Source: Acetofilamentum sp.
GTDB taxonomy: Bacteria > Bacteroidota > Bacteroidia > Bacteroidales > JAFGUD01
Reading direction: 5' to 3'
Length of the DNA stretch: 13,771 nt
NCBI GenBank assembly: GCA_020722645.1
Contig: DYKL01000057.1
Location: forward strand, 1-13,771
Shown here: positions 1-6,377 of the stretch, piece by piece
Numbering within the stretch: position 1 is the stretch's first letter
Layout of the letters: the number at the start of each line of letters is the position of its first letter
Notes under the pieces: model-generated
What the model was told of the DNA's origin: nothing
What the model saw: only the letters and a program-made list of their open reading frames with translations
The model's database searches: none
Translations under genes and position numbers: made by a program

Positions 1-53
1 TTTTTCTTATCTATCGCCTGTAAAACCTGAAAAGTTGTAAGTAAGTTCCGTTT

Positions 54-89
54 AAAGAAAAAAAGAGGCTGTAATAAATCAACAGCCTC
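54..89 (-). terminator. Intrinsic terminator, minus strand
   Basis: An 8-bp perfect stem (65-72 with 82-89, gaggctgt/acagcctc) with a 9-nt loop is preceded on the plus strand by aaagaaaaaaa (54-64), so on the minus strand a GC-containing hairpin is followed by TTTTTTTCTTT. This is the classic rho-independent form. It is about 330 bases downstream of ackA and is the first good terminator reached by minus-strand transcription of the acetate genes. There is no matching T-run on the plus side, so it should work in one direction only. Confidence 0.7.
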
Positions 90-114
90 ATGTATAAATT
101 TAAGAAAAGATTAT

Positions 115-287
115 TTAACCCGCATTATTCATAAATAATGCTGACGATTAAGTACAACTAACAAATTTGTTTGTTTTTCAAACAACCAAATTTGAGCTGT
201 TCTAAATCGGGGTTTCCTGAATTGCAACCCGCTAATCAACCCGCATTCATAAAAATTTTTACAATTTTTATGAATAATTCAGGTTAA
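115..287. repeat. Palindrome-bounded repeat segment, copy 1
   Basis: The segment begins with ttaacccgcattattca (115-131) and ends with tgaataattcaggttaa (271-287), whose reverse complement matches the start at 15 of 17 positions. The left end is itself a hairpin (gcattatt/aataatgc, 122-141, loop cata). The right end forms a 13-bp perfect stem (245-257 with 263-275, loop tttac). The same terminal motif brackets a second segment at 3957-4233. No reading frame lies inside, so it looks like a MITE-like or REP-like non-coding element. Alternatively each end may be an independent copy of one palindrome family. Confidence 0.55.
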
Positions 288-321
288 GATTACCTTAAAT
301 CCGCAAGTTTTTTCGTAAGTG

Positions 322-345
322 GTTGCAGGTGAAAACACCTGCAAC
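322..345. repeat. Perfect hairpin downstream of ackA
   Basis: gttgcaggtg and cacctgcaac pair over 10 bp around an aaaa tetraloop. Neither side carries a T-run, so it is not a standard intrinsic terminator. It could protect the 3' end of the ackA message or be part of a dispersed repeat family. Confidence 0.6.
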
Positions 346-358
346 ATGTAGTTTGCAC

Positions 359-396
359 CAGTCAGGTGCCTGTACTGTAAGTATCTCACCTGACTG
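359..396. repeat. Second hairpin downstream of ackA
   Basis: cagtcaggtg (359-368) and cacctgactg (387-396) pair over 10 bp around an 18-nt loop. The left arm also takes part in a competing short palindrome, gcacc-agtca-ggtgc (355-369), so two exclusive foldings are possible. It shares the core caggtg/cacctg with the hairpin at 322-345. It starts only about 25 bases past the ackA stop codon and has no T-run. Confidence 0.55.
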
Positions 397-420
397 AATT
401 TCAGATATATAAGTATAGAC

Positions 421-1632
421 TTACGGATTTAAGGGATTAGAAATTATTTCTAATGTGTCTTGAGCAATAAGTAATTCTTCGTCGGTTGGTACAACAATAA
501 CTTTAACTTTTGAATCATCAGTCGAAATTAACATTTCTTTACCTCTGAGTCCGGTGTTTTTTGATTCGTCAATTTTTATACCAAGGAATGATAAATCTCC
601 GGCAACGCCTCTTCTTGTAGTGTCTGCATTTTCGCCGATACCACCTGTAAAAACTAATATATCCAGACCATTCATAGCAGCGGTATATGCACCAATGTAT
701 TTTTTTACTCTGTAATTGTACATTTCAAGTGCAAGTTTTGCTCTGTAAACATTCTGTTTAGAAGCGTCTTCCACTTCTCTCATATCAGAAGAAATACTTG
801 TAATTCCAATAACTCCTGAATGTTTGTTTACAAGTGTATATGCGGTATTTCGGTTAATTTCTTCTTTTTCCATAATAAAATTATAAGCACCAATATCCAA
901 ATCACCACATCTTGTACCCATCATAAGCCCTTCAACGGGAGTCATACCCATTGATGTATCAACTGATTTCCCGTTTTTAATAGCCGCAATTGATGCTCCG
1001 TTTCCCAGATGGCATGTTATGATTTTGCTGTTATTATAGTCCATTCCAAGAATTTCACAAGCTCTATTAGAAACATATCTATGGCTTGTACCATGAAAAC
1101 CGTATCTTCTGATTTTATATTTTTCGTACAATGAGTAGGGGATTGCGTACATATATGAATAATCGGGCATTGTCTGATGAAAAGCAGTATCGAAAACACC
1201 ACATTGTTTAACATTTGGCAACAATGTTTTCATAGCGTAAATCCCTTTTAAATTAGGCGGATTATGAAGTGGGGCAAGTTCAACACATTCTTCCATCGTT
1301 TTGATTACTTCGTCTGTAATAAGAACACTTGAATTGAAATGATCTGCACCGTGAACAACTCTGTGACCGATTGCATTAATTTCAGATAAATCTTTTATGC
1401 AACCGTGTTTTTCGCTTTTTAGAATTCCAAGTATATATTCTATCCCTGACTGATGGTCAATTATTTCGCCTTTAAAAACTACAACTTGACCGTCCTGACG
1501 AGTGTGTTTAATTATGGAACCCTTTAATCCGATTTTATCTACAAGACCCTTAGCGATAACATCGCCATGAGGCATATTAAAAAATTGATATTTGATTGAT
1601 GAACTACCGCTATTTATGACTAATATTTTCAT
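421..1632 (-). CDS. ackA: Acetate kinase
   Basis: Cytoplasmic acetate kinase: acetyl phosphate + ADP gives acetate + ATP, the last step of the Pta-AckA route. At 403 residues it is the usual family length and complete. Visible ASKHA-fold landmarks, with positions matching the numbering I know from the Methanosarcina enzyme: N7 in NSGSSS, R91 in GHRVVHG, H123 in PLHNPPN, D148 in FDTAFHQ, H180 in YGFHGTSHRYV, HLGNGAS at 208-214, R241 in MGTRCGDLD, the GGIGEN loop at 330-335, and E385/E386 near the C-terminus. It is the last gene of a minus-strand set pta - 3-hydroxyacyl-CoA dehydrogenase - ackA, starting 30 nt after its upstream neighbour stops, so co-transcription is likely. The start ATG is the only one that keeps the MKILVINSGSSS opening. 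No Shine-Dalgarno is evident. Confidence 0.98.
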   Translation of the reverse strand: MKILVINSGSSSIKYQFFNMPHGDVIAKGLVDKIGLKGSIIKHTRQDGQVVVFKGEIIDHQSGIEYILGILKSEKHGCIKDLSEINAIGHRVVHGADHFNSSVLITDEVIKTMEECVELAPLHNPPNLKGIYAMKTLLPNVKQCGVFDTAFHQTMPDYSYMYAIPYSLYEKYKIRRYGFHGTSHRYVSNRACEILGMDYNNSKIITCHLGNGASIAAIKNGKSVDTSMGMTPVEGLMMGTRCGDLDIGAYNFIMEKEEINRNTAYTLVNKHSGVIGITSISSDMREVEDASKQNVYRAKLALEMYNYRVKKYIGAYTAAMNGLDILVFTGGIGENADTTRRGVAGDLSFLGIKIDESKNTGLRGKEMLISTDDSKVKVIVVPTDEELLIAQDTLEIISNPLNP

Positions 1633-1662
1633 TTTATATTTTTTAGAAGTTTAAAATTATTT

Positions 1663-2622
1663 TTATAATGCATGTCCTATTTTTACACCTTGTTCGTTGT
1701 AAATATAGAAACCACGTCCAGCTTTTCTGCCTGTATTCTGTGAACGCATTAGTCTTTTTAGAATAGGAGAAGCTTTGTATTTTAAATCTCCAAACTCATC
1801 ATACATATTTTCCAACCAGCGAACAACTCTGTCAATTCCAATTTTATCAGCCATTTCAAAAGGACCTAATGGCAAATTCATACTTAACTTTGCGGCAGTG
1901 TCAATGTTTTCAATATCTGAAACATTTTCCATAAGCATTATACAAGCTTCGTTAATCATAGGAGCAAAAAGTCTGACAGTAATCAAACCCGGAGATTCTG
2001 CAACTTTAATAAATTGTTTGCCTAATAGAATTGAAAATTTCTGAACATTTTGACAAACATCTTCGGTTGTGTATATTCCTCTGACTATTTCGACAAGTTT
2101 TGCATCGGGCGATGTTGTTGAAATGTGCATACTTATACATCTGTTTTTATGTTTTAACACTGATGCAAGTTCGGAAATGATTGTGGTTGTTGAGTTTGTG
2201 GCAATAATTGTACTAGGAGATACGTGTTGTTCAATTTTTTTGAAAATTTCTTTTCTGATTTCTTTTGCATTTTCTCTGGTTTTAGAAAGTATTGATTCAA
2301 TTACAATGTCGCATCCATTTAGTTCGTTGTAATCTAAACTGCCTTTAATACGTGAAACAATTCCTTGTTTTTCAGAGGCTGTAACTCCCCAACGTGTGAA
2401 TTTGAATTCAAGCTCTTCTTTAATTTCTTTGTTTGCTTCTTCAATTTTATCATTGTTTAACTCAATAAAGACGACATCCATACCTCTGGAAGCAATCATA
2501 ATTGCAAGACGTTGTCCCATTGTGCCGCAACCAATAATGCCTACTTTTTCGAACTGTGCTTTTGGGCGGTCTTTTTTGCTAAGAGCATATTCTTCTAATT
2601 GCTCAATTATTTGTTCACTCAT
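1663..2622 (-). CDS. 3-hydroxyacyl-CoA dehydrogenase family protein (3-hydroxybutyryl-CoA dehydrogenase-like)
   Basis: 319 residues, complete. The N-terminal Rossmann domain opens with a short leader (1-25), then the dinucleotide motif GIIGCGTMG (28-36) and an acidic strand end, VVFIE (50-54), as expected for NAD binding. The catalytic His-Glu pair is recognisable: H166 (SMHISTTSP, where classical enzymes have GMHFFNP) and E178 (KLVEIV). The C-terminal helical domain runs from about 210 (ESPGL, PMINEA, LPLGPFEMAD, ending GRGFYIY). The Asn usually found in the SPGFxxNR segment is replaced: here SPGLITVR, with V216 in its place. It may therefore be a divergent subfamily with another acyl-CoA substrate or altered activity. 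It sits between pta and ackA, which suggests a link to acetyl-CoA or acyl-CoA handling in fermentation. That role is inference. Confidence 0.85.
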   Translation of the reverse strand: MSEQIIEQLEEYALSKKDRPKAQFEKVGIIGCGTMGQRLAIMIASRGMDVVFIELNNDKIEEANKEIKEELEFKFTRWGVTASEKQGIVSRIKGSLDYNELNGCDIVIESILSKTRENAKEIRKEIFKKIEQHVSPSTIIATNSTTTIISELASVLKHKNRCISMHISTTSPDAKLVEIVRGIYTTEDVCQNVQKFSILLGKQFIKVAESPGLITVRLFAPMINEACIMLMENVSDIENIDTAAKLSMNLPLGPFEMADKIGIDRVVRWLENMYDEFGDLKYKASPILKRLMRSQNTGRKAGRGFYIYNEQGVKIGHAL

Positions 2623-2810
2623 ATTGTTTTTGTTTTAAAATGTTATATTGTTGTATTGTTGAATTGTTATGTTGTTGAATTGGCTAATTAACTCATTTGC
2701 TAATTGACACATTGTTTCATTTGCTTCGTACCTCGCAATGACGTTGTTGTATTGTTGAACTTCATACCTCATACCTCATGCTTTTTACTTAATATCTCTA
2801 CCTCAAACTT
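2623..2810. repeat. Repeat-rich spacer between pta and the dehydrogenase gene
   Basis: A 188-nt spacer inside an otherwise compact gene set. It holds an exact 16-nt direct repeat, ttgttgtattgttgaa, at 2648-2663 and 2744-2759; an adjacent imperfect 16-nt tandem pair (gctaattaactcattt, gctaattgacacattg at 2683-2714, 13/16 matches); a fragment of a widespread dispersed repeat (2724-2743); and short tcatacc(tc) repeats at 2761-2779. No reading frame is evident. It looks like a patchwork of decayed dispersed repeats. Confidence 0.65.
2724..2743 (-). repeat. Fragment of the CGTCATTGCGAGG dispersed repeat
   Basis: On the minus strand this reads cgtcattgcgaggtacgaag. I recognise it as close to the core of a short dispersed repeat (cgtcattgcgaggaacgaag) seen between genes in many unrelated bacterial genomes, including Rickettsiales. 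Only this core is present; the usual gtgacgaagcaatc continuation is absent. Confidence 0.5.
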
Positions 2811-3815
2811 TTAGTACAATCCTGCTGCCTGATTAGCTGTAATAGCAACAAGATTAACTATGTCGCTTGCAGAACAACCTCTTGATAAATCATTTATTGG
2901 AGCAGCCATTCCTTGTAAAACCGGTCCTATTGCCTCTGCATTTGCAAGTCGCTGTACAAGTTTATACGCAATATTTCCGGCGTTTAAGTCGGGGAATACC
3001 AAAACATTAGCTTTTCCGGCAACTTTGCTTCCCGGAGCTTTTTTCTTACCGATTGCTTCAATAAGAGCGGCATCAGCCTGAAGTTCGCCTTCTATCTGAA
3101 CTTCGGGAGCCATTTCTTTTGCAATTTTTGTTGCATTAACAACTTTATCAACCATTTTGTGAGTGGCGCTGCCCATTGTAGAGAAGCATAACATAGCAAC
3201 TTTAGGTTCAAAACCACCAATAGATTTGGCAGTTTTTGCAGAAGCTACAGCTATTTCGGCTAGTTCTCTTTCGTTGGGGTCAGGGTGAACTGCACAATCA
3301 GCAAATACTAATATTCCGTTTTCGCCAAAAGATTTATTTTGTAAAATCATAAAAAATGCACCTGAAACAACACTGATTCCGGGTAAAGTTTTAATATATT
3401 GAAAGGCTGGTCTTATTGTAGTAGCAGTAGGTGCAACGGCTCCGCCTACCATTCCGTCTGCTTCTTTGTTTTTAATCATTAAAGTAGAAAGATAGTATGG
3501 ACTTAGAAGTTCTTCCATGGCTTTTTCCATAGTAAGTCCTTTTTCTTTACGCATTTCTACCATTATTTTTGCAAGTTCTTCTTTTTTATCGTAGTTAACG
3601 GGGTCAATAATTCTTGCTTTTTCAATATTGCCGAGTTTTAAACTTTTGGCGTTTTTCAAGATGTTATGACGGTTCCCGTAAAGAATAATTTTTGCTATAT
3701 TTTCACGGATTATTTCATCGGCGGCGATAAGAGTTCTTTCTTCTTCTCCTTCCGGTAATGCAATCGTTTTCTGAAATTGCGTTGCTTTTTGTTTGATAGA
3801 TGTTAAGAAATCCAT
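2811..3815 (-). CDS. pta: Phosphate acetyltransferase (short form)
   Basis: Converts acetyl-CoA + phosphate to acetyl phosphate + CoA, feeding AckA. At 334 residues it is the compact single-domain PTA_PTB form, without the N-terminal P-loop/DRTGG regions of long enterobacterial Pta. Visible family features: ALPEGEEERTL (19-29), GMVGGAVAPTATTIRPAFQ (121-139, with R135), SGAFFMIL (151-158), FADCAVHPDPN (171-181), MLCFSTMGSATH (208-219), the nucleotide/CoA region VFPDLNAGNIAYKLVQR (273-289), and the catalytic segment DLSRGCSASDIV (309-320), with S311, R312 and D318 matching the Ser-Arg-Asp set known for the archaeal enzyme. The start is the only ATG that keeps the DFL..IK..A opening. It is the first gene of the pta - dehydrogenase - ackA set. 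About 140 unique AT-rich bases lie upstream before a repeat segment. I could not pick out a clear TAnnTTTG box there. Confidence 0.97.
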   Translation of the reverse strand: MDFLTSIKQKATQFQKTIALPEGEEERTLIAADEIIRENIAKIILYGNRHNILKNAKSLKLGNIEKARIIDPVNYDKKEELAKIMVEMRKEKGLTMEKAMEELLSPYYLSTLMIKNKEADGMVGGAVAPTATTIRPAFQYIKTLPGISVVSGAFFMILQNKSFGENGILVFADCAVHPDPNERELAEIAVASAKTAKSIGGFEPKVAMLCFSTMGSATHKMVDKVVNATKIAKEMAPEVQIEGELQADAALIEAIGKKKAPGSKVAGKANVLVFPDLNAGNIAYKLVQRLANAEAIGPVLQGMAAPINDLSRGCSASDIVNLVAITANQAAGLY

Positions 3816-4025
3816 TGTAATTAGTTGATTTTTAGAGTATTAAATAATAAATATTTTTCTGTAAATTTAGAATAATAATTTAAACATAAATAAAAAAGGA
3901 TAATGATTTTAGTCAGAATTTCAAATATTTAAAAACAATTTTTGTTTTATTATTGTTTAACCTGAATTATTCACATAATTACTTACGTGAAATCTCTTTG
4001 TTAGTTCAGGAGTTATAAAGCCTGT

Positions 4026-4041
4026 GCTGAAAGCATCTAAG
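4026..4041 (+). other. 16-nt match to conserved 23S rRNA 3' region
   Basis: gctgaaagcatctaag is identical to a near-universal stretch in the last 150-170 nt of 23S rRNA. The following bases (ttaaggcctgcc) resemble the rRNA continuation (gggaaacttgcc) only loosely, and the similarity then fades. It may be a remnant of rRNA sequence inside the repeat segment, or chance. Not a functional rRNA gene. Confidence 0.35.
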
Positions 4042-4096
4042 TTTAAGGCCTGCCCTATAAGGGGCTATAAAGTTATGGTATTTTTTAAATTTAAAA

Positions 4097-4118
4097 TTTA
4101 GCCCAAATTTGGGCTAAA
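4097..4118. repeat. 22-bp perfect palindrome
   Basis: The two 11-bp halves (tttagcccaaa and tttgggctaaa) are exact reverse complements. No T-run follows on the minus strand and only aaaaa on the plus side (4116-4120), so a terminator role is doubtful. It lies inside the repeat segment 3957-4233. Confidence 0.6.
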
Positions 4119-4229
4119 AACTTGTACCGAAGGGATCTGAATTAAAATCAACTTAACCATTTAACTTTAAACTTTTAGACCCTTACATGGCAAGCATTTC
4201 AACTCCACATTATTTATGAATAATGTGGG

Positions 4230-4982
4230 TTAAATTCTTTTAAAAGTGGTTGTTGAGTTTGCCTGTGCTGTCGGCATAATCACAATTTCGTTTATGTTGA
4301 CATTTTGCGGTCTTGTAATCAAAAATTCTATTGTTTCTGCAATGTTTTTTGCTGTTAGAGGCTCAAAACCCTTATAAACTTCTTTTGCTTTTTCTTGGTC
4401 ACCAAGTCTGACAATCGAAAATTCAGTTTCAACCATACCCGGAGCTACTGAACTTACTTTGATGCCGTAAGGAAGTAGTTCGGTTCGCATAGCTTTTGTA
4501 ATTGATTCAACTGCATGTTTTGATGCACAGTAAATATTCCCTTTTGGGTAAGTTTCTTTACCTGCAATCGAGCTGATGTTAATAATCTGACCTTTTAATC
4601 TGCCAATCATTATGGGCATAATAAGCCTCGAAATGTACAATAATCCTTTGACGTTTGTGTCAATCATTTGTTCCCAGTTATCAATATCCCCGTCGAAAAT
4701 AAAATCTAAACCTGCTGCCAAACCGGCGTTGTTAATAAGCAAATCTATCTGTTTCCATGTATCGGGCAGTGAATTGAAAACAGCTTCTGTTTCTTGCCTT
4801 TTTCTAATGTCAAAGCATAAAATTTCTACTTTAACCTTAAAATTATTTTTGATTTCAAATTTTAATTTTTCCAGATTAATCATTCTCCTTCCGGTTATTA
4901 TAAGGTTATAACCATTTTTTGCAAGCATTAAGGCAGTTTCATACCCGATTCCTGAGCTTGCTCCTGTTACCATTGCAATCAT
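4230..4982 (-). CDS. ydfG: YdfG-like short-chain dehydrogenase/reductase
   Basis: A classical SDR of 250 residues, predicted to be an NADP-dependent 3-hydroxy acid (serine/threonine-type) dehydrogenase. Cofactor motif TGASSGIG (6-13); the basic pair R32-R33 after the second strand favours NADP(H); D58; NNAG (84-87). The active-site set is complete: N110, S138 (INISSIAG), Y151 and K155 (YCASK). The subfamily assignment rests on the LPDTW...IDLLINNAGLA region, MIDTNVKG, PGMVETEFS (181-189) and the C-terminal pattern VNINEIVIMP, all shared with E. coli YdfG as I know it. The substrate is inferred. The ATG lies 17 nt after the stop of the broken MmcQ/YjbR gene, so the two were probably one transcript. 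Its stop codon lies inside the inverted end of the repeat segment 3957-4233, so the repeat abuts or has replaced the original gene end. Confidence 0.93.
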   Translation of the reverse strand: MIAMVTGASSGIGYETALMLAKNGYNLIITGRRMINLEKLKFEIKNNFKVKVEILCFDIRKRQETEAVFNSLPDTWKQIDLLINNAGLAAGLDFIFDGDIDNWEQMIDTNVKGLLYISRLIMPIMIGRLKGQIINISSIAGKETYPKGNIYCASKHAVESITKAMRTELLPYGIKVSSVAPGMVETEFSIVRLGDQEKAKEVYKGFEPLTAKNIAETIEFLITRPQNVNINEIVIMPTAQANSTTTFKRI

Positions 4983-4999
4983 AATCTTGTTTTTTCTGT

Positions 5000-5353
5000 T
5001 TATAAATTTTCTAAGTTTTGTTTTTGTACTTTTGTCAATTTTGATACAACTGAATTGTATGATTCCGAAATTAGTTCTTTTAATAGGTTGTCGTTAATAA
5101 GACCTTGTGTATCAACCGAAATCCATTGTCTTTTGTTCAGGTGGTATCCGGGCTTAATTCCTTCGTGTTCGTTAACTAATACTTGATTTTTAGAAGGTTA
5201 ATTTTTAAGATTTATGTAATCAAAAATATCTATATCAACTAATGCAAACATTTTGTCCATAACTTTAAACAACAATGTTGTTTCATCGAAAGGTAAATCT
5301 TCTGTCGCACCTTTAAAAGACAAACAAAAGTCACGTAATTTTTCAATATTCAT
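5000..5353 (-). pseudogene. MmcQ/YjbR-like DNA-binding-fold gene with an in-frame stop
   Basis: Reading the minus strand from ATG at 5353 gives MNIEKLRDFCLSFKGATEDL, then FDETTLLFKVMDKMFALVDI and YINLKN, then TAA as codon 52 (5198-5200). The same frame then continues without interruption (EGIKPGYHLNKRQWISVD, then LLKELISESYNSVVSKL) to TAA at 5000-5002. The total of 117 codons plus stop is the usual length for the MmcQ/YjbR family (CyaY-like fold, function poorly known). Both halves carry family motifs, and spacing across the stop fits relatives with a residue such as Asp or Glu there. A single G-to-T change (GAA to TAA) would explain it. So the gene is either newly inactivated, expressed as two pieces, or affected by a sequencing error. 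Confidence 0.85.
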
Positions 5354-5371
5354 TAAAAACTGTTTTGGTAA

Positions 5372-5379
5372 CAAAAATA
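5372..5379 (-). promoter_or_regulatory. Candidate -7 box (TATTTTTG), minus strand
   Basis: caaaaata on the plus strand reads TATTTTTG on the minus strand, an exact match to the Bacteroidota TAnnTTTG box. It lies 18 nt before the ATG at 5353. No TTTG -33 box is seen at the expected distance, so support is moderate. It would drive the MmcQ-like gene and ydfG. Confidence 0.4.
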
Positions 5380-5409
5380 ATTAAAATTGAACAATAACAC
5401 TATTTTTTT

Positions 5410-5442
5410 TTTGAATATAATCAATTTTGAGAAATATTTTTG
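5410..5442 (+). promoter_or_regulatory. Bacteroidota-type promoter upstream of the VanW-family gene
   Basis: TTTG (5410-5413) and TATTTTTG (5435-5442) are 21 nt apart. Both boxes match the TTTG / TAnnTTTG consensus exactly and the spacing is in the normal range. The start of transcription would be near 5447-5450, giving a leader of about 70 nt before the ATG at 5519. With the minus-strand box at 5372-5379 it makes this a divergent promoter region. A further TATTTTTG at 5507-5514 has no partner box. Confidence 0.55.
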
Positions 5443-5518
5443 TTTGTACTAATGAGCGAAATATGAATTTAACCTAATAAAGCTATTTATGTTTAATTCA
5501 TTTTTTTATTTTTGTAGA

Positions 5519-6331
5519 ATGAAAGATAAGTATATAAATAAACCAAAAAAATATTCTCGTTTTAAAAGGCTGATAATCAAGCGTTTGTTTACATTAAAAA
5601 GAAAAGTAAGTTATTTGTTTGATAATAAGAAATACAGCAAGAGTTTTTTTGAAAATAAATTTGAATTCAAAATTTTTGAGCATAAATCGTTTTTATTAAG
5701 AGAGCTCAAAGATGTAGAGATGTATTTGCAAATAAACAAAATAACAAATCTAAAATTAGCAATTAAAAAGATAAATGGTATTGTTATAAAACCAAAAGAA
5801 ACATTCTCTTTTTGGAAATTAATTGGAAGACCAACAAAAAAGAAAGGCTATTTGGAAGGATTGCTGCTTTTTAACGGGCATTTGAAAAAAGGAATTGGCG
5901 GAGGATTGTGTCAATTGAGTAATTTGTTGTACTGGATGTTTTTACATACTCCTCTTGAAGTAACAGAAAGATGGAAACATTCTTTTGATGTTTTTCCTGA
6001 TGTTAACAGAAAAATTCCTTTTGGTAGCGGAGCAACTGTCTCATATAATTATGTTGATTTACAGGTATATAATCCAACTGAACAGAATTTTCAGATTTGT
6101 TTATGGCTTTCTGATGAATATTTAAACGGAGAAATACTCTCAGACAAAACTATTAATAAAAAATACCAAGTCTTTGAGCAGGGGCACCAGATTGTTCAAC
6201 AATGGTGGGGAGGATATACCAGACAAAATGAAATACACAGAAAAATAATTGATATTGACGGTACTGAAAAAACCGAATTTGTAACTCAGAATTATGCAAT
6301 TATGATTTATAATCCAATGCTTAATCCTTAA
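5519..6331 (+). CDS. VanW family protein
   Basis: 270 residues from the ATG at 5519. An in-frame ATG ten codons upstream (5489) exists, but its extra residues (MFNSFFYFCR) do not look like family sequence and overlap a TATTTTTG box. The N-terminus is very basic (about 1-35). The VanW domain covers roughly 65-215, with conserved blocks ETFSFWKLIGRPT (94-106), GIGGGLCQLSN (125-135), the H/F-rich WKHSFDVFP (152-160) and PFGSGATVSYNYVDLQ (167-182). The family is named after an accessory gene of vancomycin-resistance clusters, but it is widespread and its biochemical role is unknown. There is no other van gene here, so resistance should not be inferred. No signal peptide or clear membrane span is seen. 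The lipid kinase gene follows after 46 nt. Confidence 0.88.
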   Translation: MKDKYINKPKKYSRFKRLIIKRLFTLKRKVSYLFDNKKYSKSFFENKFEFKIFEHKSFLLRELKDVEMYLQINKITNLKLAIKKINGIVIKPKETFSFWKLIGRPTKKKGYLEGLLLFNGHLKKGIGGGLCQLSNLLYWMFLHTPLEVTERWKHSFDVFPDVNRKIPFGSGATVSYNYVDLQVYNPTEQNFQICLWLSDEYLNGEILSDKTINKKYQVFEQGHQIVQQWWGGYTRQNEIHRKIIDIDGTEKTEFVTQNYAIMIYNPMLNP

Positions 6332-6352
6332 TATTTCTTTTAAAAAAACTTT

Positions 6353-6360
6353 TATATTTG
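6353..6360 (+). promoter_or_regulatory. Candidate -7 box (TATATTTG) before the lipid kinase
   Basis: TATATTTG matches TAnnTTTG exactly and ends 17 nt before the chosen ATG (6378). No good TTTG lies about 21 nt upstream, so this may be a weak internal promoter. It fits an ATG start at 6378, since the upstream in-frame TTG (6372) would leave almost no leader. Confidence 0.4.
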
Positions 6361-6377
6361 CAGTTTAAAATTTGATA

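Larger units (their letters stand above)
1..420. other. Gene-free left edge rich in hairpins
   Basis: No credible reading frame is present on either strand. In order the stretch holds about 50 bases with no visible structure, a minus-strand intrinsic terminator (54-89), a palindrome-bounded repeat segment (115-287) and two perfect 10-bp stem hairpins (322-345, 359-396) just downstream of the ackA stop. All of it would lie in the 3' untranslated region of ackA if transcription runs to the terminator. Confidence 0.7.
3957..4233. repeat. Palindrome-bounded repeat segment, copy 2
   Basis: It begins with ttaacctgaattattca (3957-3973) and ends with tgaataatgtgggttaa (4217-4233), whose reverse complement matches the start at 14 of 17 positions. 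The right end is a hairpin (ccacattatt/aataatgtgg, 4205-4228, loop tatg). The terminal motif is the same as in the segment at 115-287, and its left end is an exact 17-nt inverted copy of that segment's right end (271-287). The interior holds no reading frame but contains a 22-bp perfect palindrome (4097-4118) and a 23S-rRNA-like 16-mer (4026-4041). The right end overlaps the stop codon of the dehydrogenase gene at 4230. It fills most of the gap between pta and that gene. Confidence 0.55.

Noticed and set aside
321..335. ggttgcaggtgaaaa as a second 23S rRNA 3'-end fragment
   Set aside because: It resembles a 23S 3'-terminal helix only over a few bases and is better explained as one arm of a perfect hairpin.
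1775..2638. Plus-strand open frames opposite the dehydrogenase gene
   Set aside because: They are antisense shadows of a gene with clear family motifs, and their translations show no recognisable domain.
4205..4228. Hairpin at the end of the ydfG-like gene as an intrinsic terminator
   Set aside because: The minus-strand sequence after the stem is mixed, without a T-run; it matches the dispersed palindrome family instead.
5198..5200. TAA as a recoded sense codon
   Set aside because: TAA acts as a normal stop for most genes here and no recoding element is visible; mutation or error is simpler.
5489..5518. Upstream in-frame ATG for the VanW-family gene
   Set aside because: The ten extra residues do not resemble the family and overlap a TATTTTTG box; the ATG at 5519 fits better, though 5489 is not excluded.
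5519..6331. Vancomycin resistance determinant
   Set aside because: Only the VanW family domain is present; no VanA/H/X/S/R homologue is in the window, and the family is common in non-resistant bacteria.
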